From Clostridiaceae bacterium (GTDB lineage: Bacteria > Bacillota > Clostridia > Lachnospirales > Lachnospiraceae), in the NCBI GenBank assembly GCA_009911065.1, contig QXWR01000001.1:124001-188000 (forward strand): a stretch of DNA of 64,000 nt, given 5' to 3'. How positions within the stretch are numbered: the first letter of the stretch is position 1; each line of letters begins with the position of its first letter. The translations under genes and the position numbers were made by a program. Of the stretch, positions 40,480 through 50,576 are shown one piece after another. A model generated the notes under the pieces. The model saw only the letters and a program-made list of their open reading frames with translations, was not told where the DNA came from and did no database searches.

Positions 40480-43056
40480 ATGGAACACAAGATTGACCGC
40501 AATAATTTTATGATGCAGTTAGCGACATTTGTAGTGAACAAGCGAAACGCATTTGTCGTGCTTTTTGTAATTGCATGTATTTATTGTCTGACAACTTTGA
40601 GTCGGGCAAAGGTGAACACCGAACTGACCGATTATCTGCCTGACTCTACGGAGACACGGCAGGGGCTGGATATTATGAACCAGGAGTTTATGACTTTTGG
40701 TTCTGCAAAAGTTCTGGTGACGAATATTACTTATGAGAAAGCTTTGGAGGAGGCAAAGGCGCTGGAGGAAATCCGTGGAATTTCCTCGGTAAGCTTCTTT
40801 GACTGGGAAGATGAAAGCGGTACGTATGATGAGGCAGAGCTTACAGATTATTATAAGGATGCCTGTGCTCTTTTCTCCTTGACGTTTGAAGAGGAAGAAG
40901 ATACAGAACTGTCGCAGAAAGCCATTGCCAATGTGCGGGAACAGTTAAAGGATTATCAGGCATTTTTCTATACAACCGTGGATAAAGATGACAATGCAGC
41001 CCTCAAGGAGGATATGAAGGGCATTCTGGCGGTGGCAGCCGTTATTATTTTGCTGGTTCTTTTGTTTACTTCCGGAACTTACATGGAAATTGTTATTTTT
41101 ATGATCACATTTATTGTGGCCATTGTTTTAAATACCGGAACGAATTTTTGGTTTGGTGAGATTTCCTTTGTTACCAATGCAGTGGCAGCTGTGCTGCAGC
41201 TGGCTCTGTCCATTGACTATGCCATTATTTTGTTCCATCGTTTTATGGAGGAGCATGAGACAAAAGAGACCATTGAGGCAGTGACAGTGGCTTTGAGCAA
41301 AGCAATTCCAGAGATTTCTTCCAGCAGCCTTACTACGGTATCTGGCATGATTGCATTGATGTTGATGCAGTTTGGAATTGGTATGGATTTGGGCCGGGTG
41401 CTGACAAAAGCGATTGTATTCAGTTTGATGACCGTGTTCTTTTTAATGCCTGCCATGATCGTCATGTCTTCCAAATGGATTGAGAAGACGGTACACAAAA
41501 GCTTTGTACCTTCTATCCGGGGATGGGGGAGACTGGTGGTTCGGACCCGGTATCTGGTATTGCCAATTTTTGTGGTTTTAATGACAGGGGGCTGTATTTT
41601 GTCTTCCCGGTGTGAATATGTATATGACCATGGTTCCATTGAGGCAGATAAAATGAATGAGTATATGACTGCCAAGGTGCGGATTGAGAAGACCTTTGAG
41701 GTGACGAATGCCATGGCTGTGGTAGTGCCAAAGGGGGATTATCAGAAAGAGGCAAGAATCATTGAGGGCCTGGAGCAGGTGAAACGGGTGGACACTGTGC
41801 TGGGGCTTAGCAATATTGAAGTGGATGATGATGGAAAATATATTTTGGTAAATGAGCTGAATCCACGGGAGTTTGCTGAGGTTGCGGATGTGGATCTGGA
41901 TTTGGTGCGCCTTTTGTATCGGTTTTATGCCATTGACCAGAAGCGGTATGGGGCATTTATGAAGAATCTGGACGAATATCGGATTCCCATCATTGATATG
42001 GTGGATTTTATTTATGATCAGAAGGAAAAAGGAGCCATTGATCTGGATGAGGATTTGTCCGAGGATGTGGATGACCTTCATGAAGCCTTAAGCAATGCCA
42101 GAAAACAGCTGGAGGGGGAGAATTACTCCCGGATCGTATTCACCATGACCGGCCCTATTGAGGGGGAAGAGACCTTCCAGGTGATTGACCAGATCCGGAA
42201 CATTGCCAGTGCCTATTATGATGAGGTCTATGTGGTGGGAGATTCGACCAGTGATTATGATTTGAGTAAATCCTTTCGGACAGATAATGTGAAGATCAGC
42301 GTGCTGACAGCATTGTTTGTAGGAATAATATTGTTGTTTACTTTCCAGTCTGCAGGGCTTCCCATTATGCTTGTACTTACCATTCAAAGCAGTATCTGGA
42401 TTAACTTTTCCATTCCCACTATTAGGGGCGGAACCATGTTTTTCCTAAGCTATCTGATTGTAAGTGCAATTCAGATGGGGGCAACCATTGATTATGCGAT
42501 TGTGATTACCAGCCGTTATATGGATTTGCGAAAGACCAATCCAAATCGAAAACAGGTGGTGGTAGAGGCGTTAAATCAGGCATTTCCCACAGTGGCTACA
42601 TCCGGGACGATTCTTACCTGTGCCGGTTTTGCTGTGGGAAGACTGACTTCCAATGCAATTATTGCCTCTCTTGGCAAAGCTTTGGGCGCGGGAACTTTAG
42701 TATCCATTATTCTTGTAATGACTGTGCTGCCACAGATTTTGCTGGTGTTTGATTGGGTGATTGACCGGACGGAATTTAATCGTGGGGCAGTAAAGCGGAC
42801 AAAAGAGCCGGAGCAGGAAGGGAAAACATTCCAGCCTGAAAATCAGACACAGTCAGGAAAGGAAGCACAAACACAGCCGGCGAAAGAAACATCCGACCAG
42901 TTCTTTAAAACCGAAAAAGAAAAGAACAATTCAAAGAACCACAACCGAAAGAACCGTGAAAACAAATTAAAAGACGAAAGCTGGCCGGAGGATTCCAATG
43001 CCAAAGATCAGACATCAGAAGTTGAAGGAGGTGCTGACCATGAGATGGAGAACTAG
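40480..43056 (+). CDS. MMPL/RND-family exporter
   Basis: A 858-residue membrane protein with two symmetric halves: an N-terminal helix, an extracellular domain, then six helices, twice (ILAVAAVIILLVLLFTSG..., ISVLTALFVGIILLFTFQS...). Proton-relay region motifs typical of MMPL are seen (LSIDYAIILFHRF and ATIDYAIVITSRY, with the Asp-Tyr pair in each half). The C-terminal ~90 residues are Lys/Glu/Asn-rich and disordered. ATG 40480 (MEHKIDRN) is used; AAGGAG is 15 bases upstream, rather far, so a start at 40303 or 40315 is possible. It overlaps the GLUG surface-protein gene by 17 bases, so the pair is co-translated. Confidence 0.88.
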   Translation: MEHKIDRNNFMMQLATFVVNKRNAFVVLFVIACIYCLTTLSRAKVNTELTDYLPDSTETRQGLDIMNQEFMTFGSAKVLVTNITYEKALEEAKALEEIRGISSVSFFDWEDESGTYDEAELTDYYKDACALFSLTFEEEEDTELSQKAIANVREQLKDYQAFFYTTVDKDDNAALKEDMKGILAVAAVIILLVLLFTSGTYMEIVIFMITFIVAIVLNTGTNFWFGEISFVTNAVAAVLQLALSIDYAIILFHRFMEEHETKETIEAVTVALSKAIPEISSSSLTTVSGMIALMLMQFGIGMDLGRVLTKAIVFSLMTVFFLMPAMIVMSSKWIEKTVHKSFVPSIRGWGRLVVRTRYLVLPIFVVLMTGGCILSSRCEYVYDHGSIEADKMNEYMTAKVRIEKTFEVTNAMAVVVPKGDYQKEARIIEGLEQVKRVDTVLGLSNIEVDDDGKYILVNELNPREFAEVADVDLDLVRLLYRFYAIDQKRYGAFMKNLDEYRIPIIDMVDFIYDQKEKGAIDLDEDLSEDVDDLHEALSNARKQLEGENYSRIVFTMTGPIEGEETFQVIDQIRNIASAYYDEVYVVGDSTSDYDLSKSFRTDNVKISVLTALFVGIILLFTFQSAGLPIMLVLTIQSSIWINFSIPTIRGGTMFFLSYLIVSAIQMGATIDYAIVITSRYMDLRKTNPNRKQVVVEALNQAFPTVATSGTILTCAGFAVGRLTSNAIIASLGKALGAGTLVSIILVMTVLPQILLVFDWVIDRTEFNRGAVKRTKEPEQEGKTFQPENQTQSGKEAQTQPAKETSDQFFKTEKEKNNSKNHNRKNRENKLKDESWPEDSNAKDQTSEVEGGADHEMEN

Positions 43057-46000
43057 AAAAGCAGCATGGATGATGGCTGCGGCGGTTCTGGTCACGTCGA
43101 TGCCCATATCTTCGTTTTCTGCACAGGCAGAGGAGTCTGTGATTGTAATACGGACAGAAGAAGAGTTTCTGGAACTTAGCAAAGTATATGTAGCCGAACA
43201 AAATTCAGAGGGAAAAATCGTAAGCCTAGAAGCAGACTTAAACTTTGAGGGAAAAGAATTTTCTCCTATTCCAGTATTCTGCGGCACTTTTGAAGGAAAT
43301 GACCACACAATTGGCGGCATTTCTATTTGGCAGTCAGGATCGAATCAGGGGCTGTTTCGGTATCTGGAGGAAGAAGCCGTTGTGCGGAATCTGAATGTGC
43401 AGGGAGAATTAAAGCCAGATGGAAGCAGAAAGAAAATTGGAGGGATTGCTGGAACCAATAAAGGAACCATTCAGAACTGCACCTTTGCAGGTAAGGGAGA
43501 AGCTTTGGAAAACCTGGGGGGGATCGCAGGAATCAATGAGGAGACAGGGGTAATTGAGGGATGCCTAAATCGGGCAGAGCTGACTGGAAACCGAAGGATT
43601 GGAGGCATTGCCGGAGAAAATGCGGGGATGATACAGGACTCGTACAATGAAGGGGAAATCAATGCCGCCTCGGAAGGGTTGGATGAAGATTCCGGGAAAG
43701 ACATTTCCGTAGATCGGGAAAGTATTCACAATACCGTGGTAATCGAAAAGGTGAATGACGTAGGAGGCATTGCCGGTCTTTCTTCCGGAACAATTCAGCA
43801 ATGCGGCAATACAGGACAAATCGGATATGGTCATACAGGCTATAATATCGGAGGAATCGCAGGGCGTCAGAGCGGTATATTGATGTTGTGTGAGAATGAG
43901 GGGACCATCACAGGCCGAAAAGATGTGGGGGGAATTACCGGACAGTTGGAGCCGTTTTTGACAATTTTATATGAGGACGACACCTTTGACCGGATTAACA
44001 GTCAGGTAGATGAGATTGCCGACACCACGGATGCCATGAGTCAAAAACTTCATAATACTACCGATGCTTCTATTGGAAATCTGGACCGGGTGGATGAGGT
44101 GATCAAAGAAATCCGGGATTTAACCCGCAATAAAAAGGATGTCCGAAGAGGGAAGCGGGATGATTTTGACGAGCAGGCGGGAAGACAATTAGATTTGATT
44201 GACGAGACCTTGGCTAATATGGAGCTGGATTTAGGAAGCAGATCTGCAGAGCGGGCAGCAAGCCGCCTGCAAGGAAACATAAAGCGGGCAAGAGAGTTGC
44301 TGGCCAGTTTAAGAGATGGGACGAGTGCTCTTCCGGATGACTATATTTTTGATGAAGAAGAAGGAATCCTGGGAGATCTTCAGTATTTGTATGAGGTAAT
44401 GAACCAGCTTCAGGACTGTGCGGGGGAAATCGCAGAGGACACACAGATCATGGTGGAAGACGGAGCCAGAGGTGTGGTGAAAGGGGTTCGAAGCTTTGAG
44501 GACGATCTGGATGCTTTGCGGCTTGCATCAAAAGAACTGCTTGACATGACCAGAGAATATAAGAATGAGCTTTTTGATGATGTGGACAATCTGGATGAAG
44601 ATTTAACCGGACAGCTGGATCAGCTGTATGACGAGCTGGATTATCTTTCCAACAATCTCAAGTCCGGCAAAGACCAGCTGAGGGAGGAAAAGGCCCGTCT
44701 GGACACTCAGCTGGATGAAATGCAGGATATTATCGTTGAGGGGAAAGAGCGGATAGAAGCAGAGCATAATAAAATATCAGATGATACAGAACCTTTATTT
44801 GAGGATATTTCAGAGAGCGTGGTAGATTTAACCGACGGTATGATTGTAGGTTGTTCCAATAAAGGGGATGTTTTATCGGATTTTCAGGCTGGCGGAATTG
44901 TGGGAACCATTGGAATTGAGTTGGATTTGGACCCGGAAGAAGATATTAAGACCTATGGCGAAGAATCGTTGTACATGAACCGCTATGCCCAAGCGTCTGT
45001 GAGAGGCTGCCGCAATGACGGAGATATTACTGTGCAGCAGGATTACGCAGGAGGAATCGCAGGCACTGCAAGAATCGGAGTACTGGCTTCCAATCAGAAT
45101 TACGGAGATGTTTCTTCTGTTGACGGGGATTATACTGGCGGAATCGCAGGGGAAAGTCAGTCTTTGATTCGGGGCAGTTATACGGTGTGTCAGGTCAGTG
45201 GCAATGACTATGCGGGAGGAATTGCAGGCTGGGGCAAAAACCTGAAGGATAATTGTGCCATGGTAAGCGTTGTGACAGAAGGCGGAGAGTGGAAGGGAAG
45301 CATTGCCGGAGACCGGGATGAGGAAGGAGAGGCAGAAGGCAACTGTTATGTGGATGACGGACTGGGAGCTGTAGACGGAATCACATTTAAGGGAGAGGCA
45401 GACGGAATCTCTTACGAGACTCTGCTGCAGAAAGAGGAGCTGCCAGATGAATTTAAAAGTCTGACGATAACTTTCCTGGCAGATGACCAGATTGTGGAGC
45501 GGATTGTATGCAGCTATGGTCAGTCCCTAAACCCAGAGAATATGCCAACCGTGCCGGAGAAAGAAGGGTTTTTCCAACATTGGGAAGATGTAGATTTATC
45601 CAACATTCGGAAAAACTACAAAATCCATGCAGTATATACCCCATGGATCGTAACCATTGCAGATTCCAGTGATCCCATGCCCCTTCTGTTGGCAGAGGCA
45701 TCCTTCTACCCGGAAGTAACGGTTCATATTCAGGAAAAAGAGCCGGTTTCGGTTCCAAATGGATATCAGATGGTAAAAACGTATCAGTATCAAATTCAAG
45801 ATCCAGAGAACCGTCCTTTGCCAGAGGATGTAAAGCTTCATATACTGGCAAAAGGGGCAGATGTGGTCGGAGTGGTTCGAGATGGAACCGTGGATGTAGT
45901 GGCAGCAACCAAAGACGGAGATTATCTGATTTTTGATGGAGGCACATATGGGGAGATTGTGTTGATGAAGAACCGCCCATCCTGGATGATTTTTGTGGGA

Positions 46001-46081
46001 ATTGGAGCAGCGGCTTTAGCCGCAGTGTTTGTGATTATGAAAAAATGCGGCATAAAAAGACGTATCCAGCGCCGCAGATAA
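43040..46081 (+). CDS. large GLUG-repeat surface protein
   Basis: A 1013-residue secreted protein with a signal peptide (MMAAAVLVTSMPISSFSAQA) and a C-terminal membrane anchor (WMIFVGIGAAALAAVFVIM then RRIQRRR). Repeated GGIAGxNxGxIxxC units, the GLUG pattern, occupy residues ~130-290 and ~640-760. A long acidic coiled coil lies between them (~310-600). A Listeria-Bacteroides-type repeat (FQHWEDVDLSNIRKNYKIHAVYTPW) follows. The strong AAGGAGGTG ribosome site lies before ATG 43040. It is coupled to the MMPL exporter, so the two likely form an envelope system; substrate unknown. Confidence 0.83.
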   Translation: MRWRTRKAAWMMAAAVLVTSMPISSFSAQAEESVIVIRTEEEFLELSKVYVAEQNSEGKIVSLEADLNFEGKEFSPIPVFCGTFEGNDHTIGGISIWQSGSNQGLFRYLEEEAVVRNLNVQGELKPDGSRKKIGGIAGTNKGTIQNCTFAGKGEALENLGGIAGINEETGVIEGCLNRAELTGNRRIGGIAGENAGMIQDSYNEGEINAASEGLDEDSGKDISVDRESIHNTVVIEKVNDVGGIAGLSSGTIQQCGNTGQIGYGHTGYNIGGIAGRQSGILMLCENEGTITGRKDVGGITGQLEPFLTILYEDDTFDRINSQVDEIADTTDAMSQKLHNTTDASIGNLDRVDEVIKEIRDLTRNKKDVRRGKRDDFDEQAGRQLDLIDETLANMELDLGSRSAERAASRLQGNIKRARELLASLRDGTSALPDDYIFDEEEGILGDLQYLYEVMNQLQDCAGEIAEDTQIMVEDGARGVVKGVRSFEDDLDALRLASKELLDMTREYKNELFDDVDNLDEDLTGQLDQLYDELDYLSNNLKSGKDQLREEKARLDTQLDEMQDIIVEGKERIEAEHNKISDDTEPLFEDISESVVDLTDGMIVGCSNKGDVLSDFQAGGIVGTIGIELDLDPEEDIKTYGEESLYMNRYAQASVRGCRNDGDITVQQDYAGGIAGTARIGVLASNQNYGDVSSVDGDYTGGIAGESQSLIRGSYTVCQVSGNDYAGGIAGWGKNLKDNCAMVSVVTEGGEWKGSIAGDRDEEGEAEGNCYVDDGLGAVDGITFKGEADGISYETLLQKEELPDEFKSLTITFLADDQIVERIVCSYGQSLNPENMPTVPEKEGFFQHWEDVDLSNIRKNYKIHAVYTPWIVTIADSSDPMPLLLAEASFYPEVTVHIQEKEPVSVPNGYQMVKTYQYQIQDPENRPLPEDVKLHILAKGADVVGVVRDGTVDVVAATKDGDYLIFDGGTYGEIVLMKNRPSWMIFVGIGAAALAAVFVIMKKCGIKRRIQRRR

Positions 46082-46094
46082 AGTGATTTTTTAA

Positions 46095-46145
46095 AGGGAG
46101 TGTTGTAAAATCTGTAGATTTTGCGGCACTCCCTATTTTCTTTTT
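46095..46145 (+). terminator. terminator after the GLUG-protein gene
   Basis: AGGGAGTG...CACTCCCT with an inner AAAATCT/AGATTTT stem, followed by ATTTTCTTTTT. Confidence 0.85.
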
Positions 46146-46159
46146 GGGTCATTTTCCTA

Positions 46160-46199
46160 GAGTGTGTCTGAAAATTGCTTTTTGTCCGATGCGCTCTAG
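46160..46199. repeat. copy of the CTAGAGTGTGTCTGAAA palindromic repeat
   Basis: CTAGAGTGTGTCTGAAAATT is followed about 23 bases later by GCTCTAG, giving an imperfect hairpin. It is a close relative of the copy at 39968 and lies between converging genes. Confidence 0.6.
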
Positions 46200-46225
46200 T
46201 TCAAGTAAAACCAGATTTTATAAAA

Positions 46226-46861
46226 TTATTTATAAAGCTTTAAAAGATCTGCAAAATGATCAATACTCAAATCTTTTTTATCTACAGCGCCATAACCATA
46301 AGAAGCAAAAATAAAAGGGATTCCGGCTTTGGCGGCAGAGTTGCTGTCCCCGGCAGTATCGCCTACATAAGCAGCGTCAACAGACGAAATTTGATTGCGC
46401 TCCATGAGGAGGCGGATGTTCTCCCATTTAGGCTTTCCAGTATTGCCGCAGCATTCCATATCCGTGATATAGGATTCCAACTGATATTTTTTTAAAAACA
46501 TTTCAATATAGCCAGTTCCGCAGTTGCTGACAATATAAAAAGAACATTGAGAAATCAAGGCATCTAAGGTGCTGCGGATGTCCGAATAAAGCATTTGGGT
46601 ATCGGTTTCACATAGGGCAGTAGTGTTCGCCTGATCACACAGCTTCATCAGCTGGCTTCGAACTGGAAGCGGAAATTCGGAAAACAAATCGTCTGCAATT
46701 TCCTGGTCGGATTTCCCAAATTCTTTACGAATTGTTTCAGCAGTGATGATTCGGTCACTGCGTCCGTCTTTGCGAAGGGCTTTGTTGTAGGCGTCAGCAG
46801 ATACCTGTGCCGTGTCCCATAAAGTGCCATCCAAATCTAAAAGAAGGTGTTTCGGCTGCAT
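46226..46861 (-). CDS. HAD-superfamily hydrolase (phosphoglycolate-phosphatase-like)
   Basis: A 211-residue protein with the four HAD motifs: LLLDLDGTLWDT, FYIVSNCGTGY, TGKPKWENI and YVGDTAGDSNSAAKAG. A helical cap domain lies between motifs I and II. It resembles Gph/PgpA-type phosphatases; the exact substrate is not determinable. Monocistronic, convergent to the GLUG gene. Confidence 0.85.
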   Translation of the reverse strand: MQPKHLLLDLDGTLWDTAQVSADAYNKALRKDGRSDRIITAETIRKEFGKSDQEIADDLFSEFPLPVRSQLMKLCDQANTTALCETDTQMLYSDIRSTLDALISQCSFYIVSNCGTGYIEMFLKKYQLESYITDMECCGNTGKPKWENIRLLMERNQISSVDAAYVGDTAGDSNSAAKAGIPFIFASYGYGAVDKKDLSIDHFADLLKLYK

Positions 46862-47060
46862 AGGTTATGGTTCTCCTTGTAAATTTTTATATAATTTTGA
46901 AATAATGCTATTATAAAGGATTTTAAGAGAGAATGGAATACCTTTACAGGAAAAAATCCCCTTTCCATTTGTCTTCATTTAGTATATAATCGGGGAAGAA
47001 TTTATGTAACCGCTCCCATGGGAACGGCTGCGAATTTATAGCTTAAAGGAGATCTGAAAA

Positions 47061-48518
47061 ATGACAAGAATCCGTACCAGATATGCACCCAGTCCCACAG
47101 GCCGGATGCATGTGGGAAATTTAAGAACGGCATTGTATGCTTATCTGATTGCAAAACATGATGACGGGGATTTTCTCCTGCGAATTGAGGACACAGACCA
47201 GGAGCGTTATGTGGAGGGAGCCACAGAGATTATTTACCGGACATTGGAAAAGACTGGTCTGATACACGATGAGGGACCAGACAAAGACGGAGGAGTTGGT
47301 CCTTATGTTCAAAGTCAGCGTCAGGCGGCCGGAATTTATCTGGAATATGCAAAGAAACTGATTGAAAAGGGGGAAGCATATTACTGCTTTTGTACACAGG
47401 AGCGTCTGGATTCTCTGAAGACATCGGTCAATGGGGAGGAGATTATGGCTTATGACAAGCATTGTCTCCATCTGTCGAAAGAGGAGATTGAGGCAAATCT
47501 GGCGGCCGGAATGCCTTATGTGATTCGGCAGAATAATCCCAGAGAGGGAAGCACAACATTCCATGATGAGATTTATGGAGATATTACCGTAGATAATTCG
47601 GAATTGGATGATATGGTGCTAATCAAATCAGACGGTTATCCTACTTATAACTTTGCCAATGTGGTGGATGATCATCTGATGGGAATTACCCATGTGGTCC
47701 GGGGAAATGAATATTTGTCGTCCTCTCCCAAATATAACCGTCTGTATGAAGCTTTTGGCTGGCAGGTTCCTGTGTACGTTCACTGTCCGTTGATTACCAA
47801 TGAGGAGCACAAAAAGCTTAGCAAAAGAAGCGGACATGCTTCTTATGAAGATTTAATTGATCAGGGCTTTGTGTCAGAAGCTGTGGTGAATTATGTGGCG
47901 CTGTTGGGATGGTCTCCTGAGGAGAACCGGGAGATTTATTCTTTAGATGAATTGATTCAAGTGTTTGATTACCACAATTTAAGCAAATCTCCAGCAGTGT
48001 TTGATGTGACAAAACTGAAATGGATGAATGGGGAATATTTAAAAGCCATGGAATTTGACAAGTTTTACTCTATGGCAGAGCCTTACATCCAAAAAGTAAT
48101 TAAAAAAGATCTGGATTTAAAAAAGATTGCTGCTATGGTAAAGACCCGAATTGAAGTATTGCCAGACATTGGAGGACATGTTGATTTCTTTCAGGAAATG
48201 CCGGAATATGACATTGCCATGTATACACATAAAAAGATGAAATCCACAGCAGAAAGTGCATTGCAGGTGTTGACTGATGTGCTGCCTCTTTTGGAGAAGC
48301 AGGAGGATTTTTCCAATGACGCTTTGTATGGCGTTCTTTCCCAGTATGTGGAAGAAAAGGGAGTGAAAACCGGATTTGTCATGTGGCCGATTCGCACGGC
48401 AGTATCCGGCAAACAGATGACACCAGCTGGAGCAACCGAGATTATGGAGGTGTTGGGAAAAGAAGAATCTCTGTTAAGGGTGAAAAAAGCCATTGAAAAG
48501 TTAGGGACAAAGGAATAA
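47061..48518 (+). CDS. gltX: glutamyl-tRNA synthetase
   Basis: Charges tRNA-Glu. The 485-residue protein has class I signatures: [18 protein letters not shown] (HIGH) and [16 protein letters not shown] (KMSKS), and the [14 protein letters not shown] motif of this family. The C-terminal anticodon-binding helices end in [17 protein letters not shown]. The ribosome site is AAGGAG. The leader contains a CCGCTCCCATGGGAACGG palindrome near 47012-47029. The GH31 gene follows 12 bases later, so the two may be co-transcribed. Confidence 0.96.
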   Translation: MTRIRTRYAPSPTGRMHVGNLRTALYAYLIAKHDDGDFLLRIEDTDQERYVEGATEIIYRTLEKTGLIHDEGPDKDGGVGPYVQSQRQAAGIYLEYAKKLIEKGEAYYCFCTQERLDSLKTSVNGEEIMAYDKHCLHLSKEEIEANLAAGMPYVIRQNNPREGSTTFHDEIYGDITVDNSELDDMVLIKSDGYPTYNFANVVDDHLMGITHVVRGNEYLSSSPKYNRLYEAFGWQVPVYVHCPLITNEEHKKLSKRSGHASYEDLIDQGFVSEAVVNYVALLGWSPEENREIYSLDELIQVFDYHNLSKSPAVFDVTKLKWMNGEYLKAMEFDKFYSMAEPYIQKVIKKDLDLKKIAAMVKTRIEVLPDIGGHVDFFQEMPEYDIAMYTHKKMKSTAESALQVLTDVLPLLEKQEDFSNDALYGVLSQYVEEKGVKTGFVMWPIRTAVSGKQMTPAGATEIMEVLGKEESLLRVKKAIEKLGTKE

Positions 48519-48530
48519 GGAGAGAGCAGG

Positions 48531-50519
48531 ATGGTTCAGAAATATGTTTACGGAACACCTTTTCATACAGAAGCAGTGATCAGGGACATAAAAGGGGAAA
48601 ACGGTTCTCCAAACTATGGAACCATTTGTCTTGAGGACGGTTTTTCTTTTACCTATACCCTGAAGGAAAAGGACGTGGTTTATGGCCTTGGAGAATCCAA
48701 CCGGGGAATCAACAAAAGAGGAGGCTGTTATATCAGTTATTGTACAGACAATCCAAATCATACAGAGAGTGTAAAGTCTCTTTATGCAGCTCACAATTTT
48801 ATCGTGATTGCGGGAGAGACGACCTTTGGACTTTTTGTGGATTATCCTTCCAAACTTACTTTTGATATTGGTTTTACTCGTATGGATACTCTGACAATCA
48901 CTTGTGAAGAGGCGGATTTGGAATTGTATGTGATCGATGGGGACAGTCCTTATGACATTGTGAGACAATTCCGTAAAATAATCGGAAGAAGCTATATTCC
49001 GCCCAAATTTGCATTTGGATTCGGACAGAGCCGGTGGGGATACCAGACAAAAGAAGATTTTCGCCAGGTGGCAGAGGGATACCGGAAAAACCATATTCCT
49101 CTGGATATGATTTATATGGACATAGATTATATGCAGAATTATAAAGATTTTACCTTCCATGAAGAAAACTTCCGGGATTTTTCCCAGTTTGTTCAGGAGA
49201 TGAAAGACCAAAAGATTCGTCTAATTCCGATTATTGATGCAGGTGTAAAGATAGAAGACGGATATACGGTTTATGAGGAAGGGGTAAAAAACAGGTATTT
49301 CTGTCAACGGGAAGATGGAAGTGATTTTGTGGCAGCAGTCTGGCCAGGATACACCCATTTTCCAGATGTATTGAATCCAGAAGCAAGAAAATGGTTTGGA
49401 GATCAATACCAGGTTCTTATGGATCAGGGAATCGAAGGATTTTGGAACGATATGAATGAACCTGCGATTTTTTATACTCCTGAAGGAATTGAAAAAGTCA
49501 GCCAGAAGATGAAGACATTTTTGGATGATCCAGAAACCAATTCGCCATGGGATGTGAAGGATGCTCTGGAAGCGTTATCCGGCAGCCAGGAGGATTATAG
49601 AGCATTTTACCATCAGGTGGAGGGACAGAGAATCTTACATGATAAGATTCATAATCTGTTTGGCTATCATATGACAAGAGCTGCAGGAGAGGCCTTTGAG
49701 CGGATTGCCCCGGATCGGCGTTTCCTCATGTTTTCCCGTTCTTCCTACATAGGGATGCATCGGTATGGAGGAATCTGGACCGGAGACAATAAGTCCTGGT
49801 GGTCCCATATTCTTCTGAATCTGAAAATGATGCCCGCTCTGAATATGTGCGGATTTTTATATGTTGGGGCAGACTTAGGCGGTTTTGGGGCAGACGCTAC
49901 AAGAGATTTGGTGCTTCGGTGGCTGGCTTTGGGGGTATTTACCCCTTTGATGCGCAACCATTCGGCCATTCATACCCGCGACCAGGAATGTTTTCGTTTT
50001 GAAAATGTGGAAGATTTCCGTCATGTTGTGGGAGTCCGCTATCGTCTGCTGCCCTATCTGTACAGCGAGTATATGAAGGCGGCTTTATCGGATGATTTAT
50101 ATTTTAAGCCCCTTGCTTTTGTATATTCCAAGGACGCTCACTGTGCTTATGTGGAAGACCAGTTAATGTTGGGCAATGAGATAATGATTGCCCCGGTGTA
50201 TACTCAAAATGCCCAAGGACGATACGTATATCTTCCGGAAGAGATGAAGTTTGTAAAATTTCTTCCCGACGGTTCTTTGTATGAGGAGATTCTTCCGGCA
50301 GGTCATCATTATGTGGAGATCGGACTAAATGAGGTTCCCATTTTTATTCGGCAGGGAAAATGGATTCCTGTAACTGATGGGGCGGAATATGTGGAAGCTA
50401 TAAATTCCTCTTCCTGGAAAGCAGTTGGATATGCAGGCGGAGAATATGTATTGTATGAAGATGACGGAATTTCCAAGGATTATGAGAATCCGAAACACTG
50501 GAAAAGGCTGAACAATTAA
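48531..50519 (+). CDS. alpha-glucosidase, GH31 family
   Basis: A 662-residue enzyme that cleaves alpha-linked glucose from oligosaccharides. The catalytic nucleophile sits in FWNDMNEPAIF and the acid/base in the GGIWTGDNKSWW block. Other family blocks are GYQTKEDFRQVAEGYRKNHIPLDMIYMDIDYM and LGVFTPLMRNHS. No signal peptide, so it acts inside the cell on imported sugars. It belongs with malQ and the GH13 enzyme, although it follows gltX. Converges on the LacI regulator. Confidence 0.92.
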   Translation: MVQKYVYGTPFHTEAVIRDIKGENGSPNYGTICLEDGFSFTYTLKEKDVVYGLGESNRGINKRGGCYISYCTDNPNHTESVKSLYAAHNFIVIAGETTFGLFVDYPSKLTFDIGFTRMDTLTITCEEADLELYVIDGDSPYDIVRQFRKIIGRSYIPPKFAFGFGQSRWGYQTKEDFRQVAEGYRKNHIPLDMIYMDIDYMQNYKDFTFHEENFRDFSQFVQEMKDQKIRLIPIIDAGVKIEDGYTVYEEGVKNRYFCQREDGSDFVAAVWPGYTHFPDVLNPEARKWFGDQYQVLMDQGIEGFWNDMNEPAIFYTPEGIEKVSQKMKTFLDDPETNSPWDVKDALEALSGSQEDYRAFYHQVEGQRILHDKIHNLFGYHMTRAAGEAFERIAPDRRFLMFSRSSYIGMHRYGGIWTGDNKSWWSHILLNLKMMPALNMCGFLYVGADLGGFGADATRDLVLRWLALGVFTPLMRNHSAIHTRDQECFRFENVEDFRHVVGVRYRLLPYLYSEYMKAALSDDLYFKPLAFVYSKDAHCAYVEDQLMLGNEIMIAPVYTQNAQGRYVYLPEEMKFVKFLPDGSLYEEILPAGHHYVEIGLNEVPIFIRQGKWIPVTDGAEYVEAINSSSWKAVGYAGGEYVLYEDDGISKDYENPKHWKRLNN

Positions 50520-50524
50520 GATAG

Positions 50525-50566
50525 AAAAACCATCTGTTTTCGTTTTCACAAAAGCAGATGGTTTTT
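50525..50566. terminator. bidirectional terminator
   Basis: AAAAACCATCTG pairs with CAGATGGTTTTT, with T-runs on both strands. It stops the GH31 and lacI-type transcripts. Confidence 0.9.
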
Positions 50567-50576
50567 GTCATATTGA

